Source of the DNA: Chloroflexota bacterium
GTDB lineage: Bacteria > Chloroflexota > Dehalococcoidia > Lucifugimonadales > Lucifugimonadaceae
Reading direction: 5' to 3'
Assembly (NCBI GenBank): GCA_002730555.1
Contig: PCAM01000009.1
Coordinates: 1 to 40,393 of the forward strand
DNA length: 40,393 nt
Each line of letters starts with the position of its first letter. The stretch's first letter is position 1. The notes beneath the pieces were generated by a model. It was not told the DNA's origin. It searched no databases and saw nothing but the letters and a program-made list of their open reading frames with translations. Shown here in pieces: positions 1 to 8,179 of this stretch. The position numbers and the translations under genes were made by a program.

Positions 1-64
1 CCCCTTCTGGAAACGTCCAGTCTCTAATTTATTGACTGGTACCGTCTGAGGGGGTCAGGTCAAA

Positions 65-108
65 GTTGATCAATGCTTTCGAGTCAGCCACAAATGGTTT
101 TGATCAAC
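65..108. repeat. Inverted repeat built from two TTGATCAA palindromes
   Basis: GTTGATCAA (65-73) and TTGATCAAC (100-108) form 9-base inverted arms, and each arm contains the palindrome TTGATCAA. It lies just downstream of the minus-strand tRNA-Lys. It could be a protein binding site or part of a terminator, but there is no T-run that would make it a clear intrinsic terminator. Nothing else recognisable lies in bases 1-130. Confidence 0.25.
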
Positions 109-130
109 ATATGTTCGCTAGTTGAAGGAT

Positions 131-206
131 TGGTGGGCCCTGTCGGATTCGAACCGACGACCTGCGGATTAAAAGTCCGATGCTCTACCAACTGAGCTAA
201 GGGCCC
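131..206 (-). tRNA. tRNA-Lys (anticodon TTT)
   Basis: Read on the minus strand, this begins GGGCCCTTAGCTCAG and ends with the matching acceptor strand AGGGCCC, discriminator A and an encoded CCA. The anticodon stem CGGAC/GTCCG encloses the loop TTTTAAT-type sequence with anticodon TTT (lysine). The T arm carries GGTTCGAATCC. All four arms fold and the 76-base length including CCA is normal. Bases 207-447 between this tRNA and the next gene hold no recognisable gene. Confidence 0.97.
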
Positions 207-447
207 CACCCGCGCACTGACGGCCGACCCCGGGGGCCGGGACGGCATCGCGACGCGTACGCTGCCTACCATTGAATCCGTGCCGCCAACCCGTGTCAAC
301 GATTCCGGGCCCCATTCGGCATTTTTTGCGCCGGGTCCCCTGGGCCTGACGTAGCAACATTCTGGACTAGCGGCTGCGCTGCTGGAGGTTTACCCTCCCG
401 GGGTTCTCACTCGAGAACACCGCCCGTCCAACCCGGGAGAGCAGTAA

Positions 448-1401
448 ATGGATCCGAACCGAATTCACGAATGGCTGCGTGGGCCCATGGTCGCCGTCGC
501 CACCCCGTTCACAGAGGACTTTGAACTCGACCTCGACGCGTTGCAGGACAACATCAGGTTCATGGTCGATGGCGGCGTAAAGACCGGTCAGGGCAGCCTG
601 CTGGTCGGCGGCGCAGGCGGCGAGCACCCCGTCCTCAACGTGGAGGAGCGCAAGGCCGTCATGAGCGCGGCGGGAGAGGCCGCCAACGGCGAGGCGCCCG
701 TCCTCACCTCGATCCAGCATACAGACCACCGCGCAATCCTCGATATGGCGAAGCACGCGGAGACCGTCGGGGTCGACGGCGGCCAGCTCGGCCCGACCTA
801 CTACTACGACTCCACAGAGGACGACGTTCGGCGCCTGTTTGAGCGCATCTCCTCCCGGACCGGACTCACGCTGATGATCTATCACACGTGGTGGGACGGT
901 CTTGTGATGAGCCCTGAGCTGTTAAGAGACCTCGCCTCTCTACCCACGGTGAAGGCGCTCAAGTGGAGCCACCCGGACCCCACTGCCTATCGCGAAGGGT
1001 TGCAGGAGCTCTCCGGTGAGCTGGCGACGATAGACAACTCCAACAACCATGTCCTGAGCCACATGTACGGGGCGACGGGCTTCATCACCCACCTGTCAGG
1101 CTTCTGGCCGGAGTACCCGCTCGATATCTGGAACAAGCTGGAGGCGCGCGATTACGAAGGCGTGCGCGACCGGCTGGCGGACTTCAAATGGCCGTGGGCT
1201 ACGTGGCGATCCAAGGTCGCCGCAATGACCGGCGGAGAAGGTCCGTTCATCAAGGCCGCGATGGAGGCCGTGGGGCTGCAGGCCGGGCCGCCAAGACCGC
1301 CATCGATCCGACCGCCCGAGGAGCTGCTCGCCGAACTGCGAGCGCTTCTCGCCGAGTCCAAGGTGCCGATGGTCGGCGCCGGGGCAGTTTCCGCCGACTG
1401 A
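448..1401 (+). CDS. Dihydrodipicolinate synthase (DapA)/N-acetylneuraminate lyase family aldolase
   Basis: A 317-residue TIM-barrel class I aldolase. Visible family signatures are the GGAGGE substrate-carboxylate loop (residues 54-59, the usual GTTGE), Tyr145 in MIYHTWW, and the Schiff-base Lys172 in VKALKWS. Members condense or cleave 2-oxo acids with aldehydes: DapA, KDG aldolase, N-acetylneuraminate lyase, hydratase-aldolases. The YNxP motif of true DapA is replaced by YHTWW, and the genes opposite are sugar-acid-dehydratase-like, so a catabolic 2-oxo-3-deoxy-acid aldolase is more likely than lysine synthesis; this is inference. The ATG has GGGAG about 8 bases upstream. The next gene starts 58 bases downstream on the same strand and is probably co-transcribed. 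Confidence 0.85.
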   Translation: MDPNRIHEWLRGPMVAVATPFTEDFELDLDALQDNIRFMVDGGVKTGQGSLLVGGAGGEHPVLNVEERKAVMSAAGEAANGEAPVLTSIQHTDHRAILDMAKHAETVGVDGGQLGPTYYYDSTEDDVRRLFERISSRTGLTLMIYHTWWDGLVMSPELLRDLASLPTVKALKWSHPDPTAYREGLQELSGELATIDNSNNHVLSHMYGATGFITHLSGFWPEYPLDIWNKLEARDYEGVRDRLADFKWPWATWRSKVAAMTGGEGPFIKAAMEAVGLQAGPPRPPSIRPPEELLAELRALLAESKVPMVGAGAVSAD

Positions 1402-1459
1402 AGACAGACCACGGCAAAACGGGGAGGAACACAAAGAAAACGGACAGCGAGCGCCACGA

Positions 1460-2635
1460 ATGACCAGCACGGATCGCCCGAACTATTTCATGTACTTCCA
1501 GGGCTCATCCCCCGCCCACTACCGGTGGTCGTCCGGGATGGCCAGCGTCCTGGGTTTCTCGCCGTGGGGTGGCTCGGAGATAGGGGACGCCGACCGCGTC
1601 GGCCGCAGGCTCCTGGACCATGTCGGCGACGATGAGCGTTGGTTCCAGGAGTGGACGGCGATGGGCGACGAGTTGCGTGGCATCGCCGAACGTGAGCTTG
1701 GAAGCGGGCACGATCTGACGGCCGCCGGGGCTTACTTGCGCGCCTGCAGCTACTACCTCATAGGTGAGAGGTTCCACACACCGAAAGACGAGGTCGGGCT
1801 GGCCGCGTTCAGCAAAGGCGTCGATAGTTTCCGCCGCTACGCCGAGCTGACAGACTGGCCGCGCATAGAGTGCGTTGAGGTTCCGTACGAAGACGGCAGC
1901 CTCCCGGCATACCTCGTCCACGCCGACCGCTCAGAACCCGGATCTGCGCCCTGCGTCGTGTACTTCGACGGTTTGGATATCACGAAAGAATTGCAGTTCG
2001 TGCGCGGCCTCAAAGAGATCGTGCGGCGGGGTGTATCGGCGCTGGTCATAGACGGGCCCGGCACCGGCGAGGCGATCCGTTTCCGCGGCTACCCGCTCCG
2101 GCACGACTACGAGGTCGCAGGCGCCGCCGCGATCAACTACCTGGAGACCCGGCCAGAGATCGCCTCGGACCGCATAGGTGTAATGGGCGTCAGCCTTGGC
2201 GGCTACTACGCTCCCCGATGCGCCTCGATGGAGCACCGCTTCAAAGCCTGCGTCGCATGGGGCGCGATCTGGGACTACGAGGCCACCTGGCGCAAGCGGA
2301 TCGAGTCGGAGTTCAACACACCGCTTTCGGTAGCCGGCAACCACATCTCCTGGATCTTCGGTGTAGACACGTCGGAGCAGGCGCTCGAGGCGTTGAAGGG
2401 ATTCCCGCTGGATGGCGTAGTGCAGAAAATGCGTTGCCCGTTCCTGCTGTTGCAGGGCGAAGAAGACCTTCAAATCCCGATGGCGGACGCAGAGGCGCTT
2501 TTCGCCGCGTCCGGCTCGGAAGACAAGACGATGCGCGTGTTCACCGTCGAAGAAGGCGGGGCGCAGCACACCCAGCGCGACCACCAGACGAACGGCATCA
2601 CCACCATCGCCGACTGGCTGGCGGAGAAACTCTAA
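1460..2635 (+). CDS. Alpha/beta hydrolase, 2,6-dihydroxypseudooxynicotine hydrolase-like (PF06500 type)
   Basis: A 391-residue protein with an N-terminal helical cap (about 1-135) and a C-terminal alpha/beta hydrolase fold. The nucleophile elbow GVSLGG places Ser245. Asp336 in QGEEDLQIP and His370 in GGAQH complete a plausible triad, and DGPGTGEA (199-206) is the loop typical of the FrsA/DHPON-hydrolase group. Relatives cleave C-C bonds in pseudooxynicotine-type diketones or hydrolyse esters; the substrate here cannot be read from sequence. It follows the DapA-like gene by 58 bases, suggesting a two-gene catabolic unit. The ATG has only a weak upstream purine stretch, so translation may be partly coupled. 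Confidence 0.85.
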   Translation: MTSTDRPNYFMYFQGSSPAHYRWSSGMASVLGFSPWGGSEIGDADRVGRRLLDHVGDDERWFQEWTAMGDELRGIAERELGSGHDLTAAGAYLRACSYYLIGERFHTPKDEVGLAAFSKGVDSFRRYAELTDWPRIECVEVPYEDGSLPAYLVHADRSEPGSAPCVVYFDGLDITKELQFVRGLKEIVRRGVSALVIDGPGTGEAIRFRGYPLRHDYEVAGAAAINYLETRPEIASDRIGVMGVSLGGYYAPRCASMEHRFKACVAWGAIWDYEATWRKRIESEFNTPLSVAGNHISWIFGVDTSEQALEALKGFPLDGVVQKMRCPFLLLQGEEDLQIPMADAEALFAASGSEDKTMRVFTVEEGGAQHTQRDHQTNGITTIADWLAEKL

Positions 2636-2665
2636 CCGCCGCCGACGACAAGGGAGGACGGCGAA

Positions 2666-2752
2666 TTGACCACGACACCGAAGACCTTCAGCTTTCACCG
2701 GGGCGGCGGCATCGTCGCAGAAGAGGCTCAGGTGAGGACCGAACGTCGCTGA
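2666..2752 (+). CDS. Possible 28-residue ORF with strong ribosome binding site, maybe a truncated gene start
   Basis: GGGAGGA precedes a TTG at 2666 by about 9 bases, 30 bases after the hydrolase stop. The frame reads 28 codons (TTTPKTFSFHRGGG near the start) to TGA at 2750. A good start signal on such a short frame in an otherwise empty gap suggests the head of a gene whose body was lost, or a tiny expressed peptide. No family is recognised. Confidence 0.2.
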   Translation: MTTTPKTFSFHRGGGIVAEEAQVRTERR

Positions 2753-2784
2753 CCTGCCCGAAGATCGAACGCGGAGCGATAACG

Positions 2785-2985
2785 ATGCGTCGCCTGACAA
2801 ACGTTGCGGCGTTACGAACGGGCGCTTCTACGCTGATCGAATCCGAAATGATCAACCGCAAACGGTGCGGAAACCCGATTACTTCCGAACGCGTGCTTTC
2901 GAGGCTGGCGAGCATGCTCGGGAACGACGGATCGACGGACTGGATGCGGGAACTGTGCATCGACAGTCGCGCCGTCGGCAGCTGA
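2785..2985 (+). CDS. Hypothetical 66-residue ORF
   Basis: ATG at 2785 has GGAG 8 bases upstream and an open frame of 66 codons. The product is basic, with no membrane segment and no recognised domain. It is the only open frame with a ribosome binding site in bases 2753-3028, which otherwise show nothing. It may be chance or part of a decayed gene continuing from the short ORF before it. Confidence 0.2.
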   Translation: MRRLTNVAALRTGASTLIESEMINRKRCGNPITSERVLSRLASMLGNDGSTDWMRELCIDSRAVGS

Positions 2986-3028
2986 CGCACGGCCAGAGTT
3001 CATTTCCGGATTGCACCGGCCGCAAAGC

Positions 3029-4228
3029 TCACGCGATCCCGCGAGCCCGAGCCGCTGCCGTGTGGTCCCATGGGCTGATCCACTCAGATTTGATCTCCAT
3101 GCCGAACCCCGGCGCGTCTGACGGTGTCACGTAGCCGTCCTTCGGCATCGGCATCCCGGGGATCGGGCACACCTCGTCCAGCGGGATTCCGGGGTCCGTG
3201 CCGATCCAGTATTCGGCCATCGGCGACTCGGGCGCGGCGATGGCGAAGTGCTGCCCCCAGGGCGTCCCCGCGCCCGTGTGCGGGATCGTGATGAGCCCGG
3301 CCGATTCGGCGATGGTGTAGATCTTCATCGTCTCGGTCAGACCGCCGGACCACCGCATGTCCGGCTGGAGTATGTCCGCCGCCCGCCGCTCCACGAGCTG
3401 CCGGTACTCCTGCCGTCCGTGGTGGTGCTCTCCGGTGGCTATCGGCACCCAGTTGATCGCCTTCTTCAGCTCCACGTAGCCTTCAAGATCGCCCGAGATC
3501 AAAGGCTCCTCGAACCAGCGCAGCCCGTACGGACGTAGCCGGTCCGCGACCCTGATGGCGAACTCGACGTTGAACGAGCTGACCGGGTTGTACATAAGCT
3601 CCGCGTCCGGGCCGACCTGTTCCCGGGATTTGGCGATAAGCTCCTCGGCCATGTTCACGCCGTCCAGCCCCATACGGTAGTGGGCCGGGTTGCTGACCTT
3701 GAACGCCTTGAAGCCAAGCTCCTGGCACCAGTCCAAGTCGTCACATGTTGCATAGAGCGGGATCTTGTCCCGGCAGGGACCGCCCAGCAGGCTGTACACC
3801 GGCACGTCGAGCAGCTTGCCTTTCAAATCCCAGAGCGCCAGGTCGATCCCGGATCTGGCGACCGTCGCGAGGCCGCTCGCCCCGTAGTTCTGTACGGAGC
3901 GCCACATCAGATCGTTCAAGAGTTCCGTTGCCAGTGCGTCCCGGCCTTCAAGCAGCGGCGCGTAGTGGTAGTCGATAAGCGCCGCCACAGGCTCGCCGTA
4001 ACTGCAAACGCCGAGCCCGAAGGTGCCGTCTTCCGCGATCACCTGCACCCACACATCGGGCGTCGCTGAGCCCGGCGTCTTGTGGTACTCAAACGTGAAT
4101 TCCGGGTAGTAGTTCATCGGGAATGCGCGCGGCGACCCGATCTTGTACGCGACAGGCCGCCACGGCTTCGATTTCGGCGGCGTCAGCGGGATGTCCAGAC
4201 TGACGACACGGATCTGCTTGATCTTCAT
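3029..4228 (-). CDS. Enolase-superfamily dehydratase, L-rhamnonate dehydratase-like (copy 1)
   Basis: A 399-residue mandelate racemase/muconate lactonizing enzyme family protein. The N-terminal capping domain spans about 1-140, then GGPCRDKIPLYAT (149-161) opens the barrel, which is characteristic of the rhamnonate dehydratase subgroup. Metal-site residues read Asn214 (LMYN, where the family normally has Asp), Glu240 (FEEP) and Glu267 (TGEHHHG). The catalytic dyad is Asp290 (QPD) and His317 (IPHTG). Lys174 and Lys177 lie in FKAFK. The family dehydrates acid sugars to 2-keto-3-deoxy acids. The ATG has GGGAGA upstream. It follows a close paralogue by 31 bases, probably as an operon. Confidence 0.88.
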   Translation of the reverse strand: MKIKQIRVVSLDIPLTPPKSKPWRPVAYKIGSPRAFPMNYYPEFTFEYHKTPGSATPDVWVQVIAEDGTFGLGVCSYGEPVAALIDYHYAPLLEGRDALATELLNDLMWRSVQNYGASGLATVARSGIDLALWDLKGKLLDVPVYSLLGGPCRDKIPLYATCDDLDWCQELGFKAFKVSNPAHYRMGLDGVNMAEELIAKSREQVGPDAELMYNPVSSFNVEFAIRVADRLRPYGLRWFEEPLISGDLEGYVELKKAINWVPIATGEHHHGRQEYRQLVERRAADILQPDMRWSGGLTETMKIYTIAESAGLITIPHTGAGTPWGQHFAIAAPESPMAEYWIGTDPGIPLDEVCPIPGMPMPKDGYVTPSDAPGFGMEIKSEWISPWDHTAAARARGIA

Positions 4229-4259
4229 GGGGTTCTCCCGTCCTCAACCGTCTAACGAA

Positions 4260-5459
4260 TCACGCAATGCCGCGGGCGCGGGCGGCAGCAGTGTGGTCCC
4301 AGGGGCTGATCCACTCCGGTTTGATCTCCATGCCGAACCCGGGCGCGTCTGACGGCGTCACGTAGCCGTCCTTCGGCATCGGCATCCCGGGGATCGGGCA
4401 CACCTCGTCCAGCGGGATTCCGGGGTCGCTCCCCATCCAGAACTCGGCCATGGGCGATTCCGGCATGGCGGCGGCGAAGTGCTGCCCCCAGGGCGTCCCC
4501 GCGCCCGTGTGCGGGACGGTAATTAACCCCGCCGCCTCGGCGATGATGTAGATCTTCATCACCTCGGTCAGCCCACCGGACCACTTCATATCCGGTTGAA
4601 AAATGTCCACCGCACGCCTCTCGACGAGCTGCCGGTATTCCTGACGGCCGTGGTGGTGCTCTCCGGTGGCTATCGGCACCCAGTTGATCGCCTTCTTCAG
4701 CTCCACGTAGCCTTCAAGGTCGCCCGAGATCAAAGGCTCCTCGAACCAGCGCAGGTTGTACGGCCGCACGCGGTCCGCAACCCGGATGGCGAACTCAACG
4801 TTGAACGAGCTGACCGGGTTGTACATAAGCTCTGCGTCCGGTCCAACCTGCTCCCGGGACTTTGCGATGTGCTCTTCGGCAAGGTTTACGCCGTCCAGCC
4901 CCATGCGGTAGTGGGCGGGGTTGCTGATCTTGAACGCCTTGAAGCCAAGCTCCTGTGACCAGTCCAGGTCGTCGCAGGTCGCGTAAAGGGGGATCTTGTC
5001 CCGGCAGGGACCGCCCAGGATGCTGTACACCGGTACGCCCAGCAGCTTGCCCTTCAGGTCCCAGAGCGCCAGGTCAACGCCGGACCGTGCGGTCGTCGCC
5101 AGGCCGCTGGCGCCGTAGTTCTGCACCGATCGCCACATCAGATCGTTGAGGAGTTCCGTAGCGAGCGCGTCCCGGCCCTCAAGAAGTGGCGCGTAGTGGT
5201 AGTCGATCAACGCCGCCACGGGCTCGCCGTAACTACAAGCGCCGAGCCCGAAGGTGCCGTCTTCTGCGATCACCTGCACCCAGACGTCGCCGGCGGTTGC
5301 ACCGGGCATCTTGCCGAACTCGGTAGCGAACTCCGGATAGTAGTTGATGGGGAGTGCCCGTCGAGCTCTGACCTTGTTCGCAGCGGGTCGGGTTGGCTTC
5401 GATTTCGGTGGCGTCCGCGGGATGTCCAGGTTGACGACCCGAATCTGTTTGATCTTCAT
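4260..5459 (-). CDS. Enolase-superfamily dehydratase, L-rhamnonate dehydratase-like (copy 2)
   Basis: A 399-residue paralogue, the same length as copy 1 and nearly identical through most of the barrel; differences concentrate in the first 60 residues. It carries the same motifs: FKAFK, LMYNPVSSF, FEEP, TGEHHHG, QPDMKWSGG and PHTGAGTPWGQH. The frame runs open to 5564, but the ATG at 5459 is chosen because MKIKQIRVV matches the start of copy 1 and has GGGAGAG upstream. This is the first gene of the pair, so the promoter should lie in 5460-5590. Retention of both copies with identical active sites but divergent capping domains points to differing substrate specificity, since the capping domain sets specificity in this superfamily. 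Confidence 0.88.
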   Translation of the reverse strand: MKIKQIRVVNLDIPRTPPKSKPTRPAANKVRARRALPINYYPEFATEFGKMPGATAGDVWVQVIAEDGTFGLGACSYGEPVAALIDYHYAPLLEGRDALATELLNDLMWRSVQNYGASGLATTARSGVDLALWDLKGKLLGVPVYSILGGPCRDKIPLYATCDDLDWSQELGFKAFKISNPAHYRMGLDGVNLAEEHIAKSREQVGPDAELMYNPVSSFNVEFAIRVADRVRPYNLRWFEEPLISGDLEGYVELKKAINWVPIATGEHHHGRQEYRQLVERRAVDIFQPDMKWSGGLTEVMKIYIIAEAAGLITVPHTGAGTPWGQHFAAAMPESPMAEFWMGSDPGIPLDEVCPIPGMPMPKDGYVTPSDAPGFGMEIKPEWISPWDHTAAARARGIA

Positions 5460-5587
5460 GCACGCTCTCCCGTTCAACGGATTTGTCTGACCGGCAACGG
5501 CGTGAACAATACACGGAGATCGGCGCGTTTGGCGCGGTCGGTTGGGCGCCTGGCCGTCGATCAATATTCAATCTTCGGCGGCCTGAA

Positions 5588-5875
5588 CTAGTCCCCCGCA
5601 AACCAGATCAGTCCAGCGAGGCACGCGGTGAGGACCGCACTCAGCACGAGCGTCTTTTAGTGACCGCCGAAACCCGTCAACAACAACCCGAAGGCAAGCG
5701 CGCTCAACGCAGCCGCGCCGGCACCGGCCAATGATGTGCAGCGCAACAGAAACGCCATCGCCTGCCGTTCCGCCAGTTCCAGCGCAACGTCCCCGCCACG
5801 GGACGGACATTCGAGATCGGTCTCATCGACAGGCGGTCGACCGTGGAAGCACTCGATGAGCTGGCACCGGTTCAT
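5588..5875 (-). pseudogene. Small two-helix membrane protein interrupted by an in-frame TAA
   Basis: The ATG at 5875 follows the beta-lactamase-fold gene stop by only 9 bases on the same strand. The frame gives 72 residues with a soluble N-terminus (about 1-45, three cysteines) and a membrane helix at about 46-68, ending in TGFGGH at a TAA (5657-5659). The same frame then continues for 22 codons with a second clean membrane helix (KTLVLSAVLTACLAGLIWF) to TAG at 5588-5590. One nonsense change therefore appears to split a two-helix protein. Alternatives are that the 72-residue form is functional, or a base-call error. Confidence 0.45.
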
Positions 5876-5884
5876 CACTTGAAG

Positions 5885-6928
5885 CTATTCAAGCGTGGCC
5901 AGCACCTGCTCAGCCACCTCGGCACCGATCGCCGGACTGAATGAACCCTCGAACGTGCCCGGGCTCTGAACAACGATCAAATCGTGCTCACGGTCCACCC
6001 AGATGAACTGCTTTCCGGCGCCCACGGCGGCGAAGGAATCTCGCGGCAGATTCGGCCACAGGATGCCCTGGTCGTTGCACCAGAAGCCCAGCCCGTACTG
6101 CCAGAGTGAGGGGGGTTCGTGCTGCAGTAGCATGTCCGATACGCGCGTCGCCTGACGGATCCACCCGGCCGGCACGACTTGCCTTCCTTCCCAGTCGCCG
6201 TCGTTCAGCCACAGCAGGCCCAACCGGGCCATGTCACGCGCCGTCATCTGAAACGTCGTGGCGTAGCCGAACACGCCTAACTTTGCTTTTGGCTGTAGAT
6301 CGAAATTGGAATAGGTCCATTTCCATGAACCACCGATCAGGTTGCGCACCTTGCGCTCCACCAGCCTGCCAAACCCGGCACCACGCTCTGGATCAGACGT
6401 ACGGTAAAGAGAGTACGCGGACGCCAGCGCGTGGGTAACGACGTTCATGCCGAAGGTCTGGTAGTTGAAGGTCCGACCCGGTAATTCGCCCGGCTTCATA
6501 TAGCCGGAGGTGTTGCCGGTCAACTGCCGAAACGTGATCCCAGCGTCCTCCGGGAAGGCGTGCCGATTCTTCTTCGGCCCCTCGTCCGGGGCGACATCCA
6601 GGAACTCCGGATAATAGTCGACCACCAGGTCGTCCGCCGAGTCGATCACGCCCTCATGAATGGCGATGCCAAGGACCGTGGAGTAGGTCGACTTCGAAGC
6701 CGACGCCTGCCCTTGCAGATCGTCCGGTCCCATGCCACCGCCGTGCCACTCCGCTGCGATCCGCCCGTGGCGGACCACCAGCAGCCGGTACGGCGAGTCG
6801 CCGGCATGTTCCGTCTGCCAGTTGCCGGCCGCGGCAAGGCGGGCGGGGTCGAACCCAAGCGCCTCCGGGTCGCCCCGTTCCCACTCATTCTCCGGGTAGA
6901 TCGTGGCGGGCTCCAGGCTGGAGGTCAC
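5885..6928 (-). CDS. Class C beta-lactamase-fold serine hydrolase (PF00144)
   Basis: A 347-residue serine hydrolase of the beta-lactamase/DD-peptidase fold. The SxxK nucleophile motif is Ser76-Ala-Ser-Lys79 in GQASASKS, followed by the hydrophobic helix typical of the fold. Tyr156 in FNYQTFG matches the second (YxN-like) motif. The third KTG/HxG motif is poorly conserved (GAGKQFIW near residue 310). Members include esterases, DD-peptidases and D-amino-acid amidases, and no antibiotic resistance role is implied. There is no signal peptide, so it is probably cytoplasmic. It starts with GTG overlapping the upstream gene stop in a GTGA junction, so the two are translationally coupled. Confidence 0.85.
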   Translation of the reverse strand: MTSSLEPATIYPENEWERGDPEALGFDPARLAAAGNWQTEHAGDSPYRLLVVRHGRIAAEWHGGGMGPDDLQGQASASKSTYSTVLGIAIHEGVIDSADDLVVDYYPEFLDVAPDEGPKKNRHAFPEDAGITFRQLTGNTSGYMKPGELPGRTFNYQTFGMNVVTHALASAYSLYRTSDPERGAGFGRLVERKVRNLIGGSWKWTYSNFDLQPKAKLGVFGYATTFQMTARDMARLGLLWLNDGDWEGRQVVPAGWIRQATRVSDMLLQHEPPSLWQYGLGFWCNDQGILWPNLPRDSFAAVGAGKQFIWVDREHDLIVVQSPGTFEGSFSPAIGAEVAEQVLATLE

Positions 6929-8022
6929 CCTGCCAACGCGTCCCTGACCATCTGGGAGAAGGTCTGCAAACGCGGGTCGTTCACTTCGTCGGGCTGAAGC
7001 CCGGTGGTCACGATGGCAACACCGGCCTTCAGATCAGGGTCGCCCCAGCTGATGCACGTTCCGACGCCGCCGTGTCCAAATACGCGTGGGCTCGGACTAT
7101 CGCCGAAACGTCCCGGTCCTTCTTTCGCGAGCTGCAGGCCGAGTCCAAATCGATACTCACTGCCGGACACCGGCCCGATACCCTCGGCATGGAGCGTGGT
7201 CACATCGGCAATCGTCTCCCGGCTCAACCACTGTTGGGCGTCGACGGATCCATCATCCACGAGAACACTGTAAAAGCGCGCGAGGTCCCTCGCCGTTGAT
7301 GTGCCATTCGCTCCGGGGCTCGGGTTGAACTTGAACCACTCGGCGTTCCCAATCTCGGCGAGTTCCGCACTCTCGAAGTCGGGCATCGACGTCAAGCGTG
7401 CAAGCCGCGGCATTCTTTCCGCATCGAGGGTGTACGTGGTGTCGACAAGTCCAAGTGGCCCGGCGACTTCAGCCTGGAAAAACTCCTCGAATGGCCGACC
7501 GCTAATCCGCTGTACGAGTTCCACGATCAACAGCCCGAAAGTCAATGCGTGATATTCGATCGCAGAGCCGGGTGCAAACTCGGCCTCTGTGGATTCCAGA
7601 ACCGAGGCGACCGCCTCCCAGTTCGGTTTCTCATCGCCCATCATGCCGTTGATCACATCCGGCGTAGTCGGAACGCCGGCCTGATGTGTCAGGACGTGAC
7701 GGACGGTCGTGCTCTCTTTACCGTTGATCCCGTAGCCCGGCCAGATGTCGCCAACAAGGTCGTCCCAGTCGACTTTGCCTCGCTCCTTCAGAACCCAGAG
7801 GCATGCCGCCGCCATCGGCTTGCCGCAGGACCAGATACTGAACAGCGTGTCGGAGGTGACTTTTGAACCGTCTCCAGAGTTGATATCGCCTCCGTACAGG
7901 TCGAGGACGAGTTCGCCGTCTTTATACGCGGCGATGGCACAGGCGGGGGGAACTCCGAGCGCCAGGTGGTGCCATAGACGTGAATCGACGATATCTACGG
8001 CGCGTCTGCTCAGGGCGGCCAC
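6925..8022 (-). CDS. Class C beta-lactamase-fold esterase, EstB-like (PF00144)
   Basis: A 365-residue protein of the EstB/lovastatin-esterase branch. SxxK is Ser65-Cys-Gly-Lys68 in SIWSCGKPM, Tyr157 lies in YHALTFG (the standard second motif of this branch), and the third motif is GHGGVGTC near residue 320. These enzymes usually hydrolyse esters with the Ser/Lys/Tyr set. There is no signal peptide. The GTG start at 8022 has AAGGAAA upstream. It is the promoter-proximal gene of a unit of two hydrolases plus the small membrane ORF, with likely regulation through the AACCGGTT sites upstream. Two distant paralogues being coupled suggests sequential steps or related substrates. Confidence 0.88.
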   Translation of the reverse strand: MAALSRRAVDIVDSRLWHHLALGVPPACAIAAYKDGELVLDLYGGDINSGDGSKVTSDTLFSIWSCGKPMAAACLWVLKERGKVDWDDLVGDIWPGYGINGKESTTVRHVLTHQAGVPTTPDVINGMMGDEKPNWEAVASVLESTEAEFAPGSAIEYHALTFGLLIVELVQRISGRPFEEFFQAEVAGPLGLVDTTYTLDAERMPRLARLTSMPDFESAELAEIGNAEWFKFNPSPGANGTSTARDLARFYSVLVDDGSVDAQQWLSRETIADVTTLHAEGIGPVSGSEYRFGLGLQLAKEGPGRFGDSPSPRVFGHGGVGTCISWGDPDLKAGVAIVTTGLQPDEVNDPRLQTFSQMVRDALAG

Positions 8023-8046
8023 GGACGTTTCCTTTCGATCCCTGGA

Positions 8047-8101
8047 AACCGGTTCCTAATAACCGGTTCAGAGTCAAGCGTATCTGGAGATTCCGATTAT
8101 A
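8047..8101 (-). promoter_or_regulatory. Promoter with tandem AACCGGTT operator-like palindromes for the esterase pair
   Basis: On the minus strand a perfect -10 hexamer TATAAT lies at 8101-8096, with a TTGGAT-like -35 about 19 bases upstream. Two copies of the 8-base palindrome AACCGGTT (8061-8068 and 8047-8054) follow 14 bases apart, between the expected transcription start and the GTG at 8022. Placement just downstream of a strong -10 fits a repressor operator. No regulator gene is adjacent. The operator role is inferred. Confidence 0.5.
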
Positions 8102-8179
8102 AGTTCGCCGGACGCGAAGCATCCAAAGCCAGGACTCAGAAATGCGAATGCGAGGGCAAGAGTCGTTGAATAAGCCCGG

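Noticed and set aside
448..1401. Lysine-biosynthesis dapA
   Set aside because: The YNxP loop is replaced by YHTWW and no lysine-pathway gene is adjacent.
1931..2800. 289-codon minus-strand frame opposite the alpha/beta hydrolase
   Set aside because: It mirrors the codon pattern of the hydrolase and shows no domain.
5885..8022. Beta-lactam resistance genes
   Set aside because: Both proteins have the fold but belong to esterase/peptidase-like branches, lack signal peptides, and have weak third motifs.
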